A stretch of DNA of 64,000 nt. Origin: Schizophyllum amplum. Taxonomy: Eukaryota > Basidiomycota > Agaricomycetes > Agaricales > Schizophyllaceae. A model generated the notes under the pieces. The model searched no databases, was not told the origin of the DNA, and saw only the letters and a program-made list of their open reading frames with translations. Each line of letters begins with the position of its first letter. Within the stretch, counting starts at the first letter, position 1. The stretch is taken from NCBI GenBank assembly GCA_007026445.1, contig VDMD01000004.1, positions 1,054,001-1,118,000 of the forward strand. Reading direction: 5' to 3'. This document shows positions 11,375 to 24,160 of this stretch, one piece after another. A program made the translations under genes and the position numbers.

Positions 11375-13311
11375 CTATGTCTCGACCACAACGATGTCGT
11401 CCGCAAGCGCCTCGACCTCCTCTGGCGTTTCCTGGGACATGTTTGGCACAAGAAGCATAATGTCGCGCGACTCCTGCATGAGATTCGACAGACTGGCAGA
11501 GGCATTCGGCTCCTGCAACAACCTCTGCCAGGAATCATGCGCGGTATACAATCTTTTTAAGGGCTTCCCAAGCTCGCGGCGCCGCCTGACGAGGTATGCG
11601 ACATCGTCTGGGTCAACGTTCTCCCACTCGACAGCGACGAGATTCCCGAGTACGGGACCCACGGCGGCGTCTTCGCTTGACGTAGAGGGCTTCGCCTGCG
11701 TCCTCCCATCGTCGAGCAGGAAGTGGCTCAGGCCAGAGCGCTGCACACCGGATAGGCGAAGGTAGCGAAGCTTGGTCATGGAGTTGAACCATCTACGCAT
11801 GACGGCTTCGTTGTGAGGGCCTCCATGGATTGCGACGGAGTACCAGGTCAGGATACGGACGTTCGATGTACATCCGATGAGTAACTCGATGAATGGCGTG
11901 TAGTCATCGCCGTAGAAGTTGAGTATGGTGAGATCCTTGATTTTCGGGACGTGCAGCTGCCTCCAGAGGAAGACGGCGTACGAGAGACTGAAGTCGCCCA
12001 ACGTGAGGGTGGTTAGTTTAGGAAGATAATGGGAGGAAGGTCCGAGTTATGCCAACCGTTCGGCATAACGGGTCCGGCGCCGTTCAAGACGAGTTTCTCT
12101 AGGTGAGGAGACGCGACGAGTATCTCGCGAAAGCGCTCCAGTGGCAGCCAGCGGTCATATGCTACTCGGCGGACGTCGAACACGGTGAGATTGGAGACGA
12201 ACGAGTTCTTCCAATCGAGCGGTATGCCTTTGAGCGAGAGCGAGGTGATGGACGCCACATCGCATCCTCCGAAGAGGACAGCAGGCTTATCTGTGCTAGG
12301 CTGGCCTAGCCAAGGACGTTGCACGTAGAGTTCGAGGCGCTCGAGCCTCAGCGGCACCCCCGACGCCACTGCCTCCAGCCTCGCCGTGACATAGTGCATA
12401 TCCTCCACGTCTCTGATGTCTAAGAGCAATGCGCGGATCTGCGGCAGCTTGGTGAATAGGATGTCGACCAAAGCCCGCCATTCTCTTCCGCACAAAGGGC
12501 GCGAGCCACGGTCGATCCTTTCCTGGTCATTCACCCGGATATCGATAGAGGTGGACCCAGAACGCTCGATATGCTGCTCCGTTAGCCGCCATGGGTACTC
12601 ATCGACGACGAGAAGCGAGTTCCAGAGAGTTGCGTCCGTGTTCACGACGTTCCTCCACAATCGGCAGACCTGCGACAGATGTGCGCGGGTTCTGACGGTG
12701 TCCATTATTCCGCCAGCATCGTGAATCGCGTAGCGGAAGATCTCATCGAGGATTTCGGGAGGGAGGTCGTTGAAGGGGAATGTTTGCCAAGATCGAAGCT
12801 TGACTTCAAGGATGAGGGAATTTCGCAGGAGGGAAGATTTGTCGATCATGTCTCGAAGGGCGGGCGCGTTGGGGGGTGGAGGCTGTGCGCGCAGGATCTT
12901 GACCATACTGTCCAGCTTCCCTTCGATCACCTGCAGCATCTGACGCCGCTCGTTTCGCAGTCTGAGGGAGCGCTCGCGCTGCTGCAGCGTCATTGGGGGC
13001 TCTGGATAACCCGACAGCATGTGCGTGATCATGGCGCCCTCTTGGTCTCGATGAGGGTAGCGGCTGAGGATTTCGGCGAAATGGTCGTTGGGGACGGCGA
13101 ATAATGGAGGGTAGCGTTGGCGACAATACCGAGACGCTGGGTATATAGCGATGGCGCGCGCAGGATCGGTTCTACAGAGCCTGTCCGCGCTGGCTTCGCG
13201 CATGTCGTCGAGTTCCATAGCCGTACGACTTGGACCGCTAACAGGCGGGGAGACGGCGCGCGCGCGCGTCACGGAAGGACGCCGGGATCTGGGAACACGG
13301 TCGCGTGTCAT
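11375..13311 (-). CDS. F-box protein with leucine-rich-like C-terminal half
   Basis: F-box proteins hand substrates to SCF ubiquitin ligases through Skp1. The F-box reads FNDLPPEILDEIFRYA, followed about 30 residues on by LSQVCRLWRNVVN, the usual fungal F-box-like pattern. It is preceded by a helical stretch (LQQRERSLRLRNERR to SLLRNSLILEVKLRSW) common in basidiomycete F-box-like proteins. The C-terminal half has loose LRR-like strands (LERLELYVQ, ITSLSLKGIPLDW, LEKLVLNGAG, LTTLTLGDFSLS). The frame ends at a TAA at 12013 but resumes in another frame (LPKLTTLTLGDF) and continues to 11375. No good GT–AG pair joins them, so a one-base indel near 12,030 is likely. I take ATG 13311 (MTRDRVPRS) as the start. 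The open frame reaches 13806 but upstream composition (Arg/Cys-rich) does not look coding. Confidence 0.66.
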
Positions 13312-16208
13312 CTGCGAAGGGGATCTCAGAATCAGACGAGGGAGGGAATGCAGAAAAGTACCAGGAGTGAAGGAGCGAGAGCAGACAATGTGGCGCACAC
13401 GAGGTCTTTGACGAGTTCGGCGACCTCGCGCGCAACGTGGGGAGCCTGGAAATCTGGCGGCGATTGCGGGGAATTTATGGGTATCGAGAGGGGGGAGGAA
13501 GACCAGACGGCAGGGGAGGGAGGACCAGCAGGGCACGCGCGAAAGAGGAAGGACTTGTTCCAAGACAATACCCGACCCAAATAAGGCCCGTTCGGGAACA
13601 CGCGTTGTTTGGTGCAGTGTGCGGCAGGTTGATGTTGAACGACACCGGCTTGCCTTTTGACTTTCACCTCGTCTTCGCGCTCGCAACTCCGCTTCCTTCC
13701 CTGCTCTATGCGCGACGAAGGTCGATGCTCGGTGCACGCGACCGTTGGGCCTGCACGCGGCGCCACCCAAAGAAATGCCGATATCGAGTCGGACAATCGT
13801 CGCCAACGGCCTTCGACCAAGGACGATGTGGGCTTGGGACGCTGGCAGAGGTCTGTGCTGCTGTCGAGGACGAAGAGATGCATGCTAAATGCGCATGGAA
13901 AGGTAGAAGAGTGGGCGATGAAGACAAGAGGAAAGCATCGTGCAACGCTCCGACGGTCGAGATATCCAGCGGGTCATTCCACGAGCTGAATTGGCTCATA
14001 TCCCGCAGCCTATTGTCGGCGGATCCGCATCAAGCGAGCTCAGGTGAAGTGTTATTGTTGCTGGATACGCATCGAGTAATTGTTGTCCAGCCTGCCACCA
14101 GAGAACAAAGCAGCGCTTCGCTTTCGTGTTCCTTCTATGACTCTGTCGTCAGCTTACCGCGATACTCTCGGACCCTACCTGGTCTTTCCAACCGCGGACG
14201 ACAACGGTTTTCCATATTTTGCTTTGTGTTGACCGCCCGCCACCTTTGCCGCCGTGGCCGTATGTGACTTGCCTTGTTCTTCGCTTGCACGTTTTGTGTT
14301 CGCTACGCTTGCCGACGGATATCAGTCGCTAGGGAAGATAATGCAAGGTTGGCCAGGGTAGGAGCGGGCGAGCCTTGTACGATGCGCCATGTGCTACGGT
14401 GAGAATGCTTCCTTCCTTTATGATCACACCCAGGGGCGCTATGCTTCGAGCGATGTCGATGAAGGGCATTGAAGATGGAGTGACTTCGGCGCCGGCCTGT
14501 CCTCCTTCTTTTATGGGCAACAGTGCTGTGAGCTAGCAAACATCACCCGCTGGCTAGGGAACGCCTGCCTCTTGGCTAATTGTGACCCACCGCGTTTCGT
14601 GTGCTCCGAGGACGTCTCCCTCTGAATCACATCTGTCAGATCTACTGTGCCATCTAGGCTGTTTGCATAACCACTGACCTGTTGAAGTCCTACAAGCGCG
14701 GGCCATATCGAAAAACCTTTATTCGCGACCGTGTTGTTCACCGCCGAAGTGCGCATGATGCAACTGGGGCTCGTGTTCTTGGGCGACGACGCCTGCACAA
14801 AATTCGTCCGATGGTTCTGGGCATTGCCCTCTGGCGTTTCGTGGATTTTGCGGCCTCAGCAGAAGGGCGGACTTGAGCGTCGGGAACAAGAGCGTATGTT
14901 ATCTTCAACGCGGAGCCAAACCCCCCTGCCGCCGATCGGTGTCTCTCCTAGGTCTACGACGACTTAACTACTGGCAAAAAAAATGAGAGCCTTTGACGAT
15001 CTTCAGCGTATAGCCATGAACTCATCGGCTATTGTGGCATTCCATCGCAGCGGCGTACTTCCTCAAAGAACATACTTCCTCAGGAGGTCCCGAGGGCGTC
15101 CGCCACATGCATGGTCAACGTCACAGAACGTGACCCTTTGTACGCTTTTTCCTGCCTCTCAGGGCTCCGCTCAGCTTATCATGAGCTCTCTGAGATATTC
15201 AGTTCGATCTCGACTTCCATCCAAGACCGCCTGGCGTGCATAGCGCAAGATAGGCCTGCCGCGTTTGCTCGGTTTGCCTTTGTGGACTAAAAAGGCAATA
15301 GACTCCCCTCGACGGCCCTCGTACCAACGCCCGACGCCCGGTCAAACAGCAGCTGCCAGCGTACTTCCTAACAGCAGGCGCATTCCAACCCACCTTTCAG
15401 ACAGTCGCGGCGTTACGCAAGTCATCAATTCTTGCTCGGCGCAGCGAATGTATCATGTCATAGGAACCTTTGACGCCGTGGGTCCGAAGCAGACGAGAGG
15501 TGCGTATGTTATCCTCCTTCGACAGTCTAAGTAGTAACTCTCGCGTTCCCAGATTTCTCCAGCTAGAATGACACCGTGGTTATGGCCCCATTATCTCGGG
15601 GTCCGCCGCTTGCGTGACGCGTCCTCGCACTAAACATCAATATTTTGCCTCTTTCGTGTCCTCATATTTCCCATCTTATCAGACATCTGCAGCTCGCAGA
15701 CCCTCCCAGTCCTCCGCCTTTGCTAGATTCTCAAGGAGCGTTGACTTTGGCCAGGACCGACGGCCCTTCTTCCATCCTCGGATCGTCCCGCTCGTACTTC
15801 TACACTCGGCAGAAGCGCCGCTCATCCTTCGAGTCCTTTTTCCTCACGCGCCACGGCTTGGCCATGAAAGGGTACGTGCCTCGTATTATGTCCTTACTTG
15901 CCTCCCTCGCTGTTCTACACACATCCACATCTGGGAACAATGAATGCCCTGACGACTTAGGAGGCGGGACAGTCGTTGATTAGAGCAAGCTTGCTTGCAT
16001 ATTCGGTCCATCGTTCGACCTTTACTTCGAAGTAAGACAGCAGTTGACACACTTTTTTAAAACATGGATAATTGTAACACTGTATTTTTTGGCCTGCCTG
16101 CCAGTACAACGATATCGCGCAAGGAGTGAAATGAGTGTTGTCACACGTTGAGCCACAGCGCGGCATTTAGCTGACAATGCATTGTACATGTTTACACCGC
16201 TGAAGCGT
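13312..16208. other. Gene-poor region of about 2.9 kb
   Basis: No recognisable protein domain, transposon end, long repeat or tRNA was found. The longest frame (13437–14267, +) is antisense to the F-box gene's 5' region and looks non-coding. A weak candidate is 15645–15983 (+, 112 codons, with GPSSILGSSRSYFYTR and RRSSFESFFLTRHG), which has protein-like composition but no family I know. The rest may be long UTRs, promoter sequence or decayed sequence. Confidence 0.4.
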
Positions 16209-17529
16209 TCAATTGAACATATCAATATGTCTAACAGGCCTGCGTCGCCGGCGTTCGATTATGAGTACGGACAACACGATGTCGTCCATAAATTCTTGCC
16301 CTGCGGGCGTAACTTCCAGCATCTGGGTGCGATGTCGTGCATCGGGAAGGCGAAGGCTGCGGTTAGGCAAGAAGCGGGCGAGTGCCACCCTTCCCGTAAC
16401 ACCTTTCTCCACGGAGAAGCACTGTACGCAGCTGCGTGAGCAAGCCAGTCGAATTGGTGCAGAAAGAACTTACCGTATACAATTTTGTATCGCCAGTGAT
16501 GTCCCAAAGCAATTCCTGGTGAAGGGATGTTAGAGTTTTCAGACAGACCAGTTCGTCAGATCATTTTGCCAACCTTGTTGGTCAACGTCCACGTCAAGAC
16601 ATCCTGCTGAGTGTTAGCGCTGATGAGGCGTGTCGATGTCTATCTTATTCACCGATTTGAAAGTCTTGGGCTGAAGAGCTTCGTGGACTGTGCACTCTTT
16701 ATCTCGAATGAAGACCGTACTGGCCTTATTCGATATCCCCATCCTAATTCACTGTCTCAGCATGATTCGGTGTACGCCCGGTCATTTGTCACTCACTCAA
16801 AGTCACCCACAATCGGGCCATCTTCGCTGCCACCGCGTCGAACGGCTGGACGTAGAAATTATTGATTTCCATCCGCCTCGAAGGCTGTGAATACGCACTT
16901 GTGATGTAGGACGTCGGAACAAACACGTTCATAGCCACAGAGATATGATACAAAGGCCGAGTATCCGCAGAGTCGACAGGCGGCAGAAGAGTCATAGCAT
17001 TCCCTCCTAGAGGGGAAAAAACATAGGTCACGGGGGTCGGGGCCGCCGGGCGTCTACGTAGCTGTACGCGCATCAGACGGGGATGAATGATCAAAGAGGC
17101 GCGCTCACGCAGGAGGATCTTCATGAGGCATAGCGACGTTCGTGGTCGCAGCGATGCTCAGATCAAGCGGTACTACATCCGGAGTTCCTTCTGGAGGGGT
17201 AGCGGACGCGTCCTGCGAGCCTGAGACCTGTGCGGTCGGTATAGAGCTCGACGAAGATGCAGAGGACTCGGGAACAGATGTGTCATCGTTAGATGCGCTC
17301 GCTTCTGGGACAGAGCGTGCCAGGCTAGTAGACGCCCGTCGCGATCCTATGCTGCTGAACAGTCGACGTGTCCTCTTGCGCAGCGACTCGGGCTCGGTGG
17401 AAGACTCGCTGGCATCTACAGCAGGGCGCTCACTGCACGTCCAGTCAGCTGTCAGGGGTGTCTGCTACTACTAAGAACGGCTCACTTGGCCACATCGGAA
17501 TCCACATCATGCCTTCGATCGCTCGTCAT
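16209..17529 (-). CDS. DUF6593-type protein A
   Basis: Basidiomycete family of unknown function. The hallmark is visible across spliced exons: VTYVFSPLGGNAMTLLPP, RPLYHISVAMNVFVPTSYIT, then TVRRGGSEDGPIVGDFE after an intron, and near the end QMLEVTPAGQEFMDDIVLSV followed by LIIERRRRRP. Exon 1 (17486–17529, MTSDRRHDVDSD) joins exon 2 (17109–17432), a Ser-rich stretch containing RRLFSSIGSRR. Exon 3 starts at 17053, and smaller exons lie at about 16.8, 16.7, 16.5 and 16.4 kb. The final two splices give GDTKLYTCVQCFSVEKG. Introns are 53–55 bp where measured. The Ser-rich N-terminus is probably disordered. It is a paralogue of the gene at 35.1–36.2 kb, in the same orientation. Domain assignment is from motif memory. 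Confidence 0.68.
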
Positions 17530-17989
17530 GTCTTCACGTCAGTTGTCGCGCCTACAGTTTCCGTTCAAAGGCTGGTGGTAGGGATGGAAGATGGAAGTCA
17601 TGCAGAAGTTACGAAAGGAGCACAAGGTGGCATCTCGCAATTCTCCATGTGTATTAAAGTGCCGCTCTCGTAGCGGGAGAACAATGGCCGACCCGATACG
17701 GAAGTCGCAACGTCACAGCGTCGGCCGATCATGGACCGAACATCACATCACATACACCCGGTGGACCTACAACTTCAACCAATTGCAAACAACACCCCTC
17801 ACCCGTGCTCAGAAGAGGATCCCACATTTTGTGAGGCATGCGAACTTTGTGCCTCCTACTACCTGCTCCTACGCGTGGTATTGAGTGGTCGGAGCGACTA
17901 TTTAAATGACTTTATAGCCCATCGTTGAAGATTATCTGATACAGTAAAGATACACCAGGAGTTGAAGTCCTGCCTCATGAATCGCCCAT
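17530..17989. other. Intergenic between DUF6593 gene A and PAB1
   Basis: Holds the probable promoter of DUF6593 gene A (-) and the 3' flank of PAB1 (-). There is no convincing coding frame. Confidence 0.5.
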
Positions 17990-20326
17990 CTAATCCACAA
18001 CATAATCCTCCAGAGAATTTACATCGAACGCGCGGAGGACACCACGGAGCTTTAGCAGCATCTCGTCCCATTCGGCCTCCGGTTCGGACAGAGCGGTGAT
18101 GGCGCCACCAGCGCCCATCGTCCACTCTTCAACATCATCATCGCCACTAGCGTCCTCGTGCTTGTAGCAGCTGCGAATCGTAACTGCCCAGTCACTCCCG
18201 CCGCCGACGCACCAATACCCGAAGACACCTGAGTAGAGACCGCGAGCATCGTCTTCGAATGTTTGCAGGATCTCCACGCTGCGTTTCTTGGGCGCGCCCG
18301 TCATGCTGCCTGCACGTCCGTCAGCAGAGCAATCTTAACAAAAGACCTCATGCTTACCAGGAGGCAAGCTATGCCGTAGCACACGTGTACCGAGGTCCCA
18401 AGTCGCAGCTGGAGGCGCTCCGGGCGCGAGCCGTCCTTCGATCACGCTCGTCAACTGCCACACCGTCTCGTACTCCTCGACCGCACAAAACTTTGCCACG
18501 CGTACATCCTCCCCAACGACGTGGTGCAGATCGTGCGTGATGAGGTCGACAATCATGAGGTTCTCCGCGACCTCCTTCACGCTCCCCGCAAGCTCCTGCC
18601 TGGCCACCGCACGCGTGATGCCCGGGCCCTTACGCAGGGTCCCCTTGATGGGGCGCAGCTGGCAGACGGGGTCGGGGCCGCGCGAGCAGGAGAGGAAGCG
18701 TTCGGGGGAGGAGGAGAGGAAAGTTGTGGGGCGGAGGCGGATGTAGGCGGCGTGTGGCGCGGGATTGAGCTGCCGCAGGTTCTTGTAGCGTTGCCATGAG
18801 GACGACGAGTGCGCGAGGGGTGGGACACGGACGGTCGTGCGCGCGGTCAGACAGAGCTCGTAAGAGTCGCCGGAGTAGAGGTATCCTTTCGCGCGGTCGA
18901 TTCGCGAGATATATTTGCTTTTGCTGGGGAGGTTTACTTGGGGTTCTTTCTGGAGCGACGTTGAGGTCTTCCGAATACTATGATACAATGAGAGAAGTTG
19001 ACATCTATGGTGTTGTATGCTTGATGCTGTGTCCTTGACCCATTGATGATCGTTGGGGAGGATGGTTTGAATGTATAATGTTTCAGTGAGGGTGTCGAAG
19101 GCGAGACTGCGCTCGACAAAGACAAGGTTAACATCCGGATGACCTGCAGCAGGCTGTCCCGCGGGAGTCGGTACGCCCAGGTCGTCGAGGCCTACTTCGT
19201 AGCTCAGACAGCCTATAAGGCCGCCCCAGAAGGGAACCTCGCTGCATCCGCCTGTTGCGCGTCGTTTGCCCATGTAGGTGGTGAGCCAGTCCCAGATGGG
19301 CCTGTCCCGGATGCTCTCCTGCTCTGCCTTGCCGTTTTGCGTTATCCTAACGAAGGCGTCTCCGACGTAATACTGGACAAGTGGAGACGATGGCATGAGC
19401 GAGCCGACTATGGACCATCTCCCGGGCCGGGCGGCGGAGTCGAGCATGACGAATGGCTTCGTCTCGTCGCCAACCCCGAGGACTTCGCATAGTCCTGTGA
19501 TGGACAGGCCAGGCATGTGGACGGCTTCCGTGGTCACTTCTAGCTTGGCGTCAGTACTTGAAGGTTGGTGAGGGGTACGCAAGCATGGCCACGAGTCCCC
19601 GAGCAGTACCCGGCCATTAAGAGACAGCGGTGCAGGTCTTCTTCCACGACGAGTATGCCATGTCTGAGCTAGGCGCCAAAAGTTCCGGGCTACCTCTCTT
19701 CCGTTACTGCTCTGACTGGATTCGGGGTGGTATTGAACGGCCCAGTACGGACGGCTGCTGTGTTTTGCAGCCATCAGGACTTTTCCATTGTCCGAGTCGT
19801 GGGCCCATGCAAGCGGTTCGATGTCCCCTTTCGCGCGCAGCTCGACGTGCAAAGAGTGGTAACGGACCGCGTCGACGGCGCCGACACCCTGGAAGATTCG
19901 GTATCAGAGTGATAGATTGGGATATTTGACCGTGCTTGACAGTGCCGAGTCGCTTGAGAGCCGCCCCGTGCTCGATGCACAGACTCTGCAGACCGAGGCA
20001 TACGCCGAAGATGGGGACGATGTCCGCGTCGTCTGCGGTCCAGAGATGCTTCACAATTCCGATGTCGGAATCGTTGTCGGGAGAGCCAGGTCCTGGACCG
20101 ACGATGATTGCGGACAACTGGTGTAGGAAAGGGCGCAAGGCAGCGAATGAGAGCTGATCATTCTTGATGATGTGGATGGTACAGTCCGGGATGGCACTAG
20201 AGAACAGAGAGGCTAGACTGGCAATAGACATCAGCCACAAATACGGAGATGACGATGTGCCACGCACTTGTACGTGAATGAGTCGTAGCAATCGACTAAA
20301 AGGAACGTCGGTGGAGAGACGGTCAT
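17990..20326 (-). CDS. PAB1: para-Aminobenzoate synthase (aminodeoxychorismate synthase), fused PabA–PabB type
   Basis: Makes 4-amino-4-deoxychorismate from chorismate and glutamine for folate synthesis. The N-terminal glutamine amidotransferase shows LLVDCYDSFTYK, GPGPGSPDND, the nucleophile Cys in IFGVCLGLQSLC and VQYHPESS with the His/Glu of the triad. The chorismate-binding PabB half shows WGGLIGCLSYEVGLDD, SPERFLS, PIKGTLRKG (the PIKGT lysine seen in ADC synthases), ENLMIVDLITHD, SMTGAPKKRSVEIL and a GAGGAIT end. The start at 20326 (MTVSPPTF) places the amidotransferase at residue 10. Introns are at about 20220–20270, 19880–19925 and 18304–18358. The protein is about 740–750 residues, normal for the fungal fusion. 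In Coprinopsis and relatives PAB1 is genetically linked to the A mating-type locus, and here both sit in one window. Confidence 0.92.
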
Positions 20327-20665
20327 GCTTGGGGACGTGGAGACGTGCGAGGTCAAGAGTGATGAGGGAAGCAGCCGTATAGCTTCAGCTAGCAGAGAAC
20401 AAACGCGACGTCGGGCATGCTAGCCTGGGTTCTGCAGTGAGCAGGATGCCAGTTGAGAACAAGGGCAGAAAACAATGGTTGACTCTGATCGAGATTTAAC
20501 GATGGCGCTAGGCAACTCGGGCCGAGCATCCGGCCTATGAGGCCCTTCGTGAAGCTTCTTTCAACTCTCTTATCCTCGTAACTACACGTTGCGGGCGCCT
20601 CTTCCAACACACAATTCTGAAAAGCGACGCTTGACACGCCCGTTCGCAAGCTTGGTGCGCCCATC
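20327..20665. other. Divergent promoter region of PAB1 and TTI1
   Basis: 339 bp between the two start codons. No clear TATA box was seen. It contains no supported gene. Confidence 0.5.
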
Positions 20666-23600
20666 ATGGTGGCGGATCCGCAGACGCAGGCTTTGTTCCA
20701 AAGGGTATTTGAGCGCGCCGTGTTGTATTCCTTGACAAGGAAATTAATGAAGTGGTTCACAGCTCAAGCGTGTTTGCGTCCCTCTCATGGGTACCCCCAC
20801 TCTCGTACCCTCCACCACCCCGACTGTGTCCAACCTTCTCTCCCAGCTCATACATATCCTGGAAGACTCACGACAGGACGTGCTATCCCCCAACCTGATC
20901 TCGTACATCTTCTTCCCTCTTTCATCCCTACTGTCAAGGAACCGCTCGGAGGCCATCCCGGATCAGGTCCTCGAGAAGATCTTCTTGGTCCTCACTCTGC
21001 TCAGCGAGGACTGGTGGTGGGACTGCGAACTAAAAATATGGGAACAACTGTTCATGCTTGCCGGCGCCATACTTGGCGGCATCGATGCAAAGGGAAAGGC
21101 GAAGGCGCGTGACGAGGAGACAAAGGAAGCGGCTGTCCGGTGCATCCTCAGTCTTGTACGGCCACGGAATCAACAAGACGCCGAGCGACGCGGGCAAAGC
21201 ACCGAAGACGCATCGGAGAGGCTGGAGGAGCTGCGCTTCTACGCTCAGACGCCCAAGTTTATCCCGATCTTGGGCCAAACAATAAACTCCCTCCTTGAGA
21301 CCGTGTTATCACCAAACATATCGTTGACGTTGGCGTGTCTGCAGACTCTGCATGCCCTCATCGACGCCTACATCCCAGACGACCTTGCGCCGTCCATCCT
21401 TCCAGGAGTCATCAGTACTATGACGAAGCTTGCCCTCGGTATCTCCGGCAAAAAGGGCTGGGTCAACGGCGATGTCGTCGCTGCTTCCCTCACAGTTTTT
21501 GAGACGATCGTTGTGCGGACCGTAGGAGATGACATATGCGCTCAAGAGGGAGCGACCAAGGTCGTTGAAAGTTTAGACGATCTCAAGAATTTGGCAAGCG
21601 ATGGAGTCGAGCAGGCACGAACGACGCGTCCGTTCGCCACCCAAAGGACTCCGTCGTGGTTACGAGGCACTGCCACGCAACTCCATATCGCACTCAACTC
21701 ATTGACACCTCTCATCTCTCACCCGTCCGCCTCGGCATTGCTCGCTCTCACCAAATGCGCCACGGCCCTTCTCAATTCCACATCATCGACGCTTCCACAG
21801 TCTCAAAGTCTGCTGCTCACCCTTCTTCTGGCCCTATCCAACTCGGATTACCCTTCTGTTTCTCAGGCGGCGCAAACATCCCTCATCTCAGCCGTCGCGT
21901 CAAAACCGCGCACGCAACATATCATACTCCAGACGCTGATGAGCATCACCCGCGACAATCTCACATCCCTCCCTCGTCTTCTCACTTCACAATCGGACTC
22001 CAAGGTCGAGCACGTCGCCGGTCTTGTCGAAGCCGTCTGCCGCCTGTCCTATTGCGATTCCACTGACGACCGCCCTGCTTTACACGCTATATCCGTTGGC
22101 GTGGGCAAGCTCCTTGGGCCATCCGGTGGTATCGAGAAGTGGGGCTGGAGCCTCCTCTCTGTCCTCGAGTTCATTGAGCCTACCGTCAACGTCGCTCACG
22201 AGCCCACCGCCGCGCTCCTCGAAGATATTCCAGAGGCTGCGGGATGGTGGTCTTTCCCCGAGGTGCCGCTCAAGAGCTTGACGACCCGAAGCGCCGCGGA
22301 CGGCGTCACGCGTATGTTCCGTGCTCTAGGTCGCGCATCTGCCGATTGTGTCTCTACGCCATTGAGTGGTTCGCGGGCGTGGGGCAATCCGGACGGGGCA
22401 GCGACGCAGTGGCGGCTATCTGGTGCGCGTGCCGCCTCTTGGAAGGGGTGGCTGATATATCGCTATCAGCCGAGGCAGCGAAGGACGTGCGACTGCGTCC
22501 AACGAGCAAGCGGCTATCAAAACTGGCTAGGTCACTCGCCACAACGGTTTCCGAGGTCTGGGACGACGGCGACGAGCAGCCAGGGGAATCAGAGTCGAGC
22601 CAAAGGCCAGAAGCAATGGAGCCCCATTCTAGCGTGCAGCACGTTCAAGGCCTACATCCTTTGCACGACACTCTAAAAATCATTGGTTCCGCACCAGCAC
22701 AGCAGTATCGAAGTACCGTGCAGCCTATCCTGCATCGCGCACTGCTACTTCAACTGCTTGCCGTCCTCGCCGGTGTTCTCCAAGCCAAGTTCTCACAGAC
22801 GCTTATTCGTACGCTTTACCCAATCTTGCACTCGCTGGTATCCCCTGTGCCGCTGCTGTCCGCCACCGCACACGCATCGCTCGTCTTCGTCACCATCAGC
22901 GCTTCCTACGCCTCGCCCGCCAATCTCCTCCTCGCCAACTTCGACTACGCGCTCGACGCGGTCAGCCGGCGCCTTACACGGCGTTGGCTAGATCTCGACG
23001 CGACCAAGGTGCTCGTCATCCTTGTACGGCTTGTTGGCAGCGACGTTGTCGACCGTGCCGGCGATGTCGTTGAGGAGTGCTTCGACAGACTCGACGAATT
23101 TCATGGGTATGATGCACTTGTCGAGGGTCTCATCCAGGTGCTAGGCGAGGTCATCAAAGTGATTGAGGTGGAGGACATGATGGCGAAGGGCGATAGACGC
23201 AAGCCACCGAAGGCCGATGTCCTGGTGGACCGGGAACATTTGGCGACGTTCTTCGAATGGTATTCACACAGGAACGACATTGATTCAGACGACGAAGATA
23301 CGACAAACTACGGACCCGCTCCTCGCCGAGCTTGGGCGCACCCGAGGAAGACAACGATGAGAACAAGGATGCAGCGCCTGCAGACGCGACGATGCGCCAC
23401 CCACCCCTATTCAAACCCTCACCAAGCAGATTGTCGCTCGCTCCCTCTACTTCCTCACACACGGCGCGCCGTCCATACGCGCGCGCATCCTCACTCTCCT
23501 CGCCTCCGCCGTCCCCGTCATCCCCGAGAGCGCGCTGATGCCCGAGATCCATCGTGCGTGGCCCTTCATCCTCAACCGCCTCAGCGACCGCGAGACCTTC

Positions 23601-24119
23601 GTTGTCGCCGCCGCCGCCGGCCTCGTCGAAGCGCTTGCCACACATGTCGGCGACTTCATGTTCCGCCGCGTGTGGGACGACGTGTGGCCGCGCTTCCACG
23701 CGATGCTCGCGCAGTTGGACCGGGCAGATGCGCAGAACGCGCTCGCGCGCCGGACCCGGGGCGTCCCGATCGGTACTGAATCTTCGTATACGCACTCGCA
23801 CAGGCTCTACCGGTCGCTGTTGCGCACGATGACGGCGGCAGCGCGCGGCGTGCAGCCCCAGGACGCATCATTATGGGAAGTCATCGTGGACTTCCGGCGG
23901 TTCCTGCATATTGGGGCGCACGATGAGCTGCAGCGGTGTGCCAGGGACCTGTACCTCGCGATTGGTTTGCATAACGCGGACGAGGTATGGCTCGCGCTGG
24001 CAGGAACAATAGGAGAAGTGGCATCTACCGTGGCGTTCCTGCGTGAGCCGCGATGGGACATTCGCGCGAACGCGGCGCTAATCTGTCAGAGCCTGGACGA
24101 TGGAGAGGGAGGGGCATGA
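20666..24119 (+). CDS. TTI1: TELO2-interacting protein 1 (TTI1), HEAT-repeat subunit of the TTT complex
   Basis: TTI1 with TEL2 and TTI2 chaperones PIKK kinases (TOR, ATM, ATR). Exon 1 (20666–20704, MVADPQTQALFQR) splices at a 58-bp intron to LKRVCVPLMGTPT. A long all-helical HEAT-like protein follows: LISYIFFPLSSLLSRN, NISLTLACLQTLHALIDAYI, a GISGKKGWVNGDVVAASL block, WGWSLLSVLEFIEP, LYPILHSLVSPVPLLS, and the typical end KQIVARSLYFLTHGAPSIRA, PEIHRAWPFILNRLSDRE and WDDVWPRFHAML. The frame changes by one near 22,350 (LGRASADC to LYAIEWFAGVG), again near 23,330, and near 23,405. None of these has a usable intron. Because the conserved order continues, I read them as indels in the sequence rather than decay. 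The stop lies 41 bp from that of the convergent dCMP deaminase gene. Confidence 0.82.
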
Positions 24120-24160
24120 TGGCGGCTTTATATGCGCTTTTCTACCGCGGATAGCACAAC

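Noticed and set aside
13437..14267. 276-codon plus-strand open frame
   Set aside because: Antisense to the F-box gene's 5' region, Arg/Cys-rich with no domain, no splice structure; most likely chance openness in GC-rich DNA.
20666..24119. TTI1 as a pseudogene because of frame changes
   Set aside because: Conserved blocks continue on both sides of each slip, there are no nonsense-rich tracts, and the same kind of slip affects other essential genes here.
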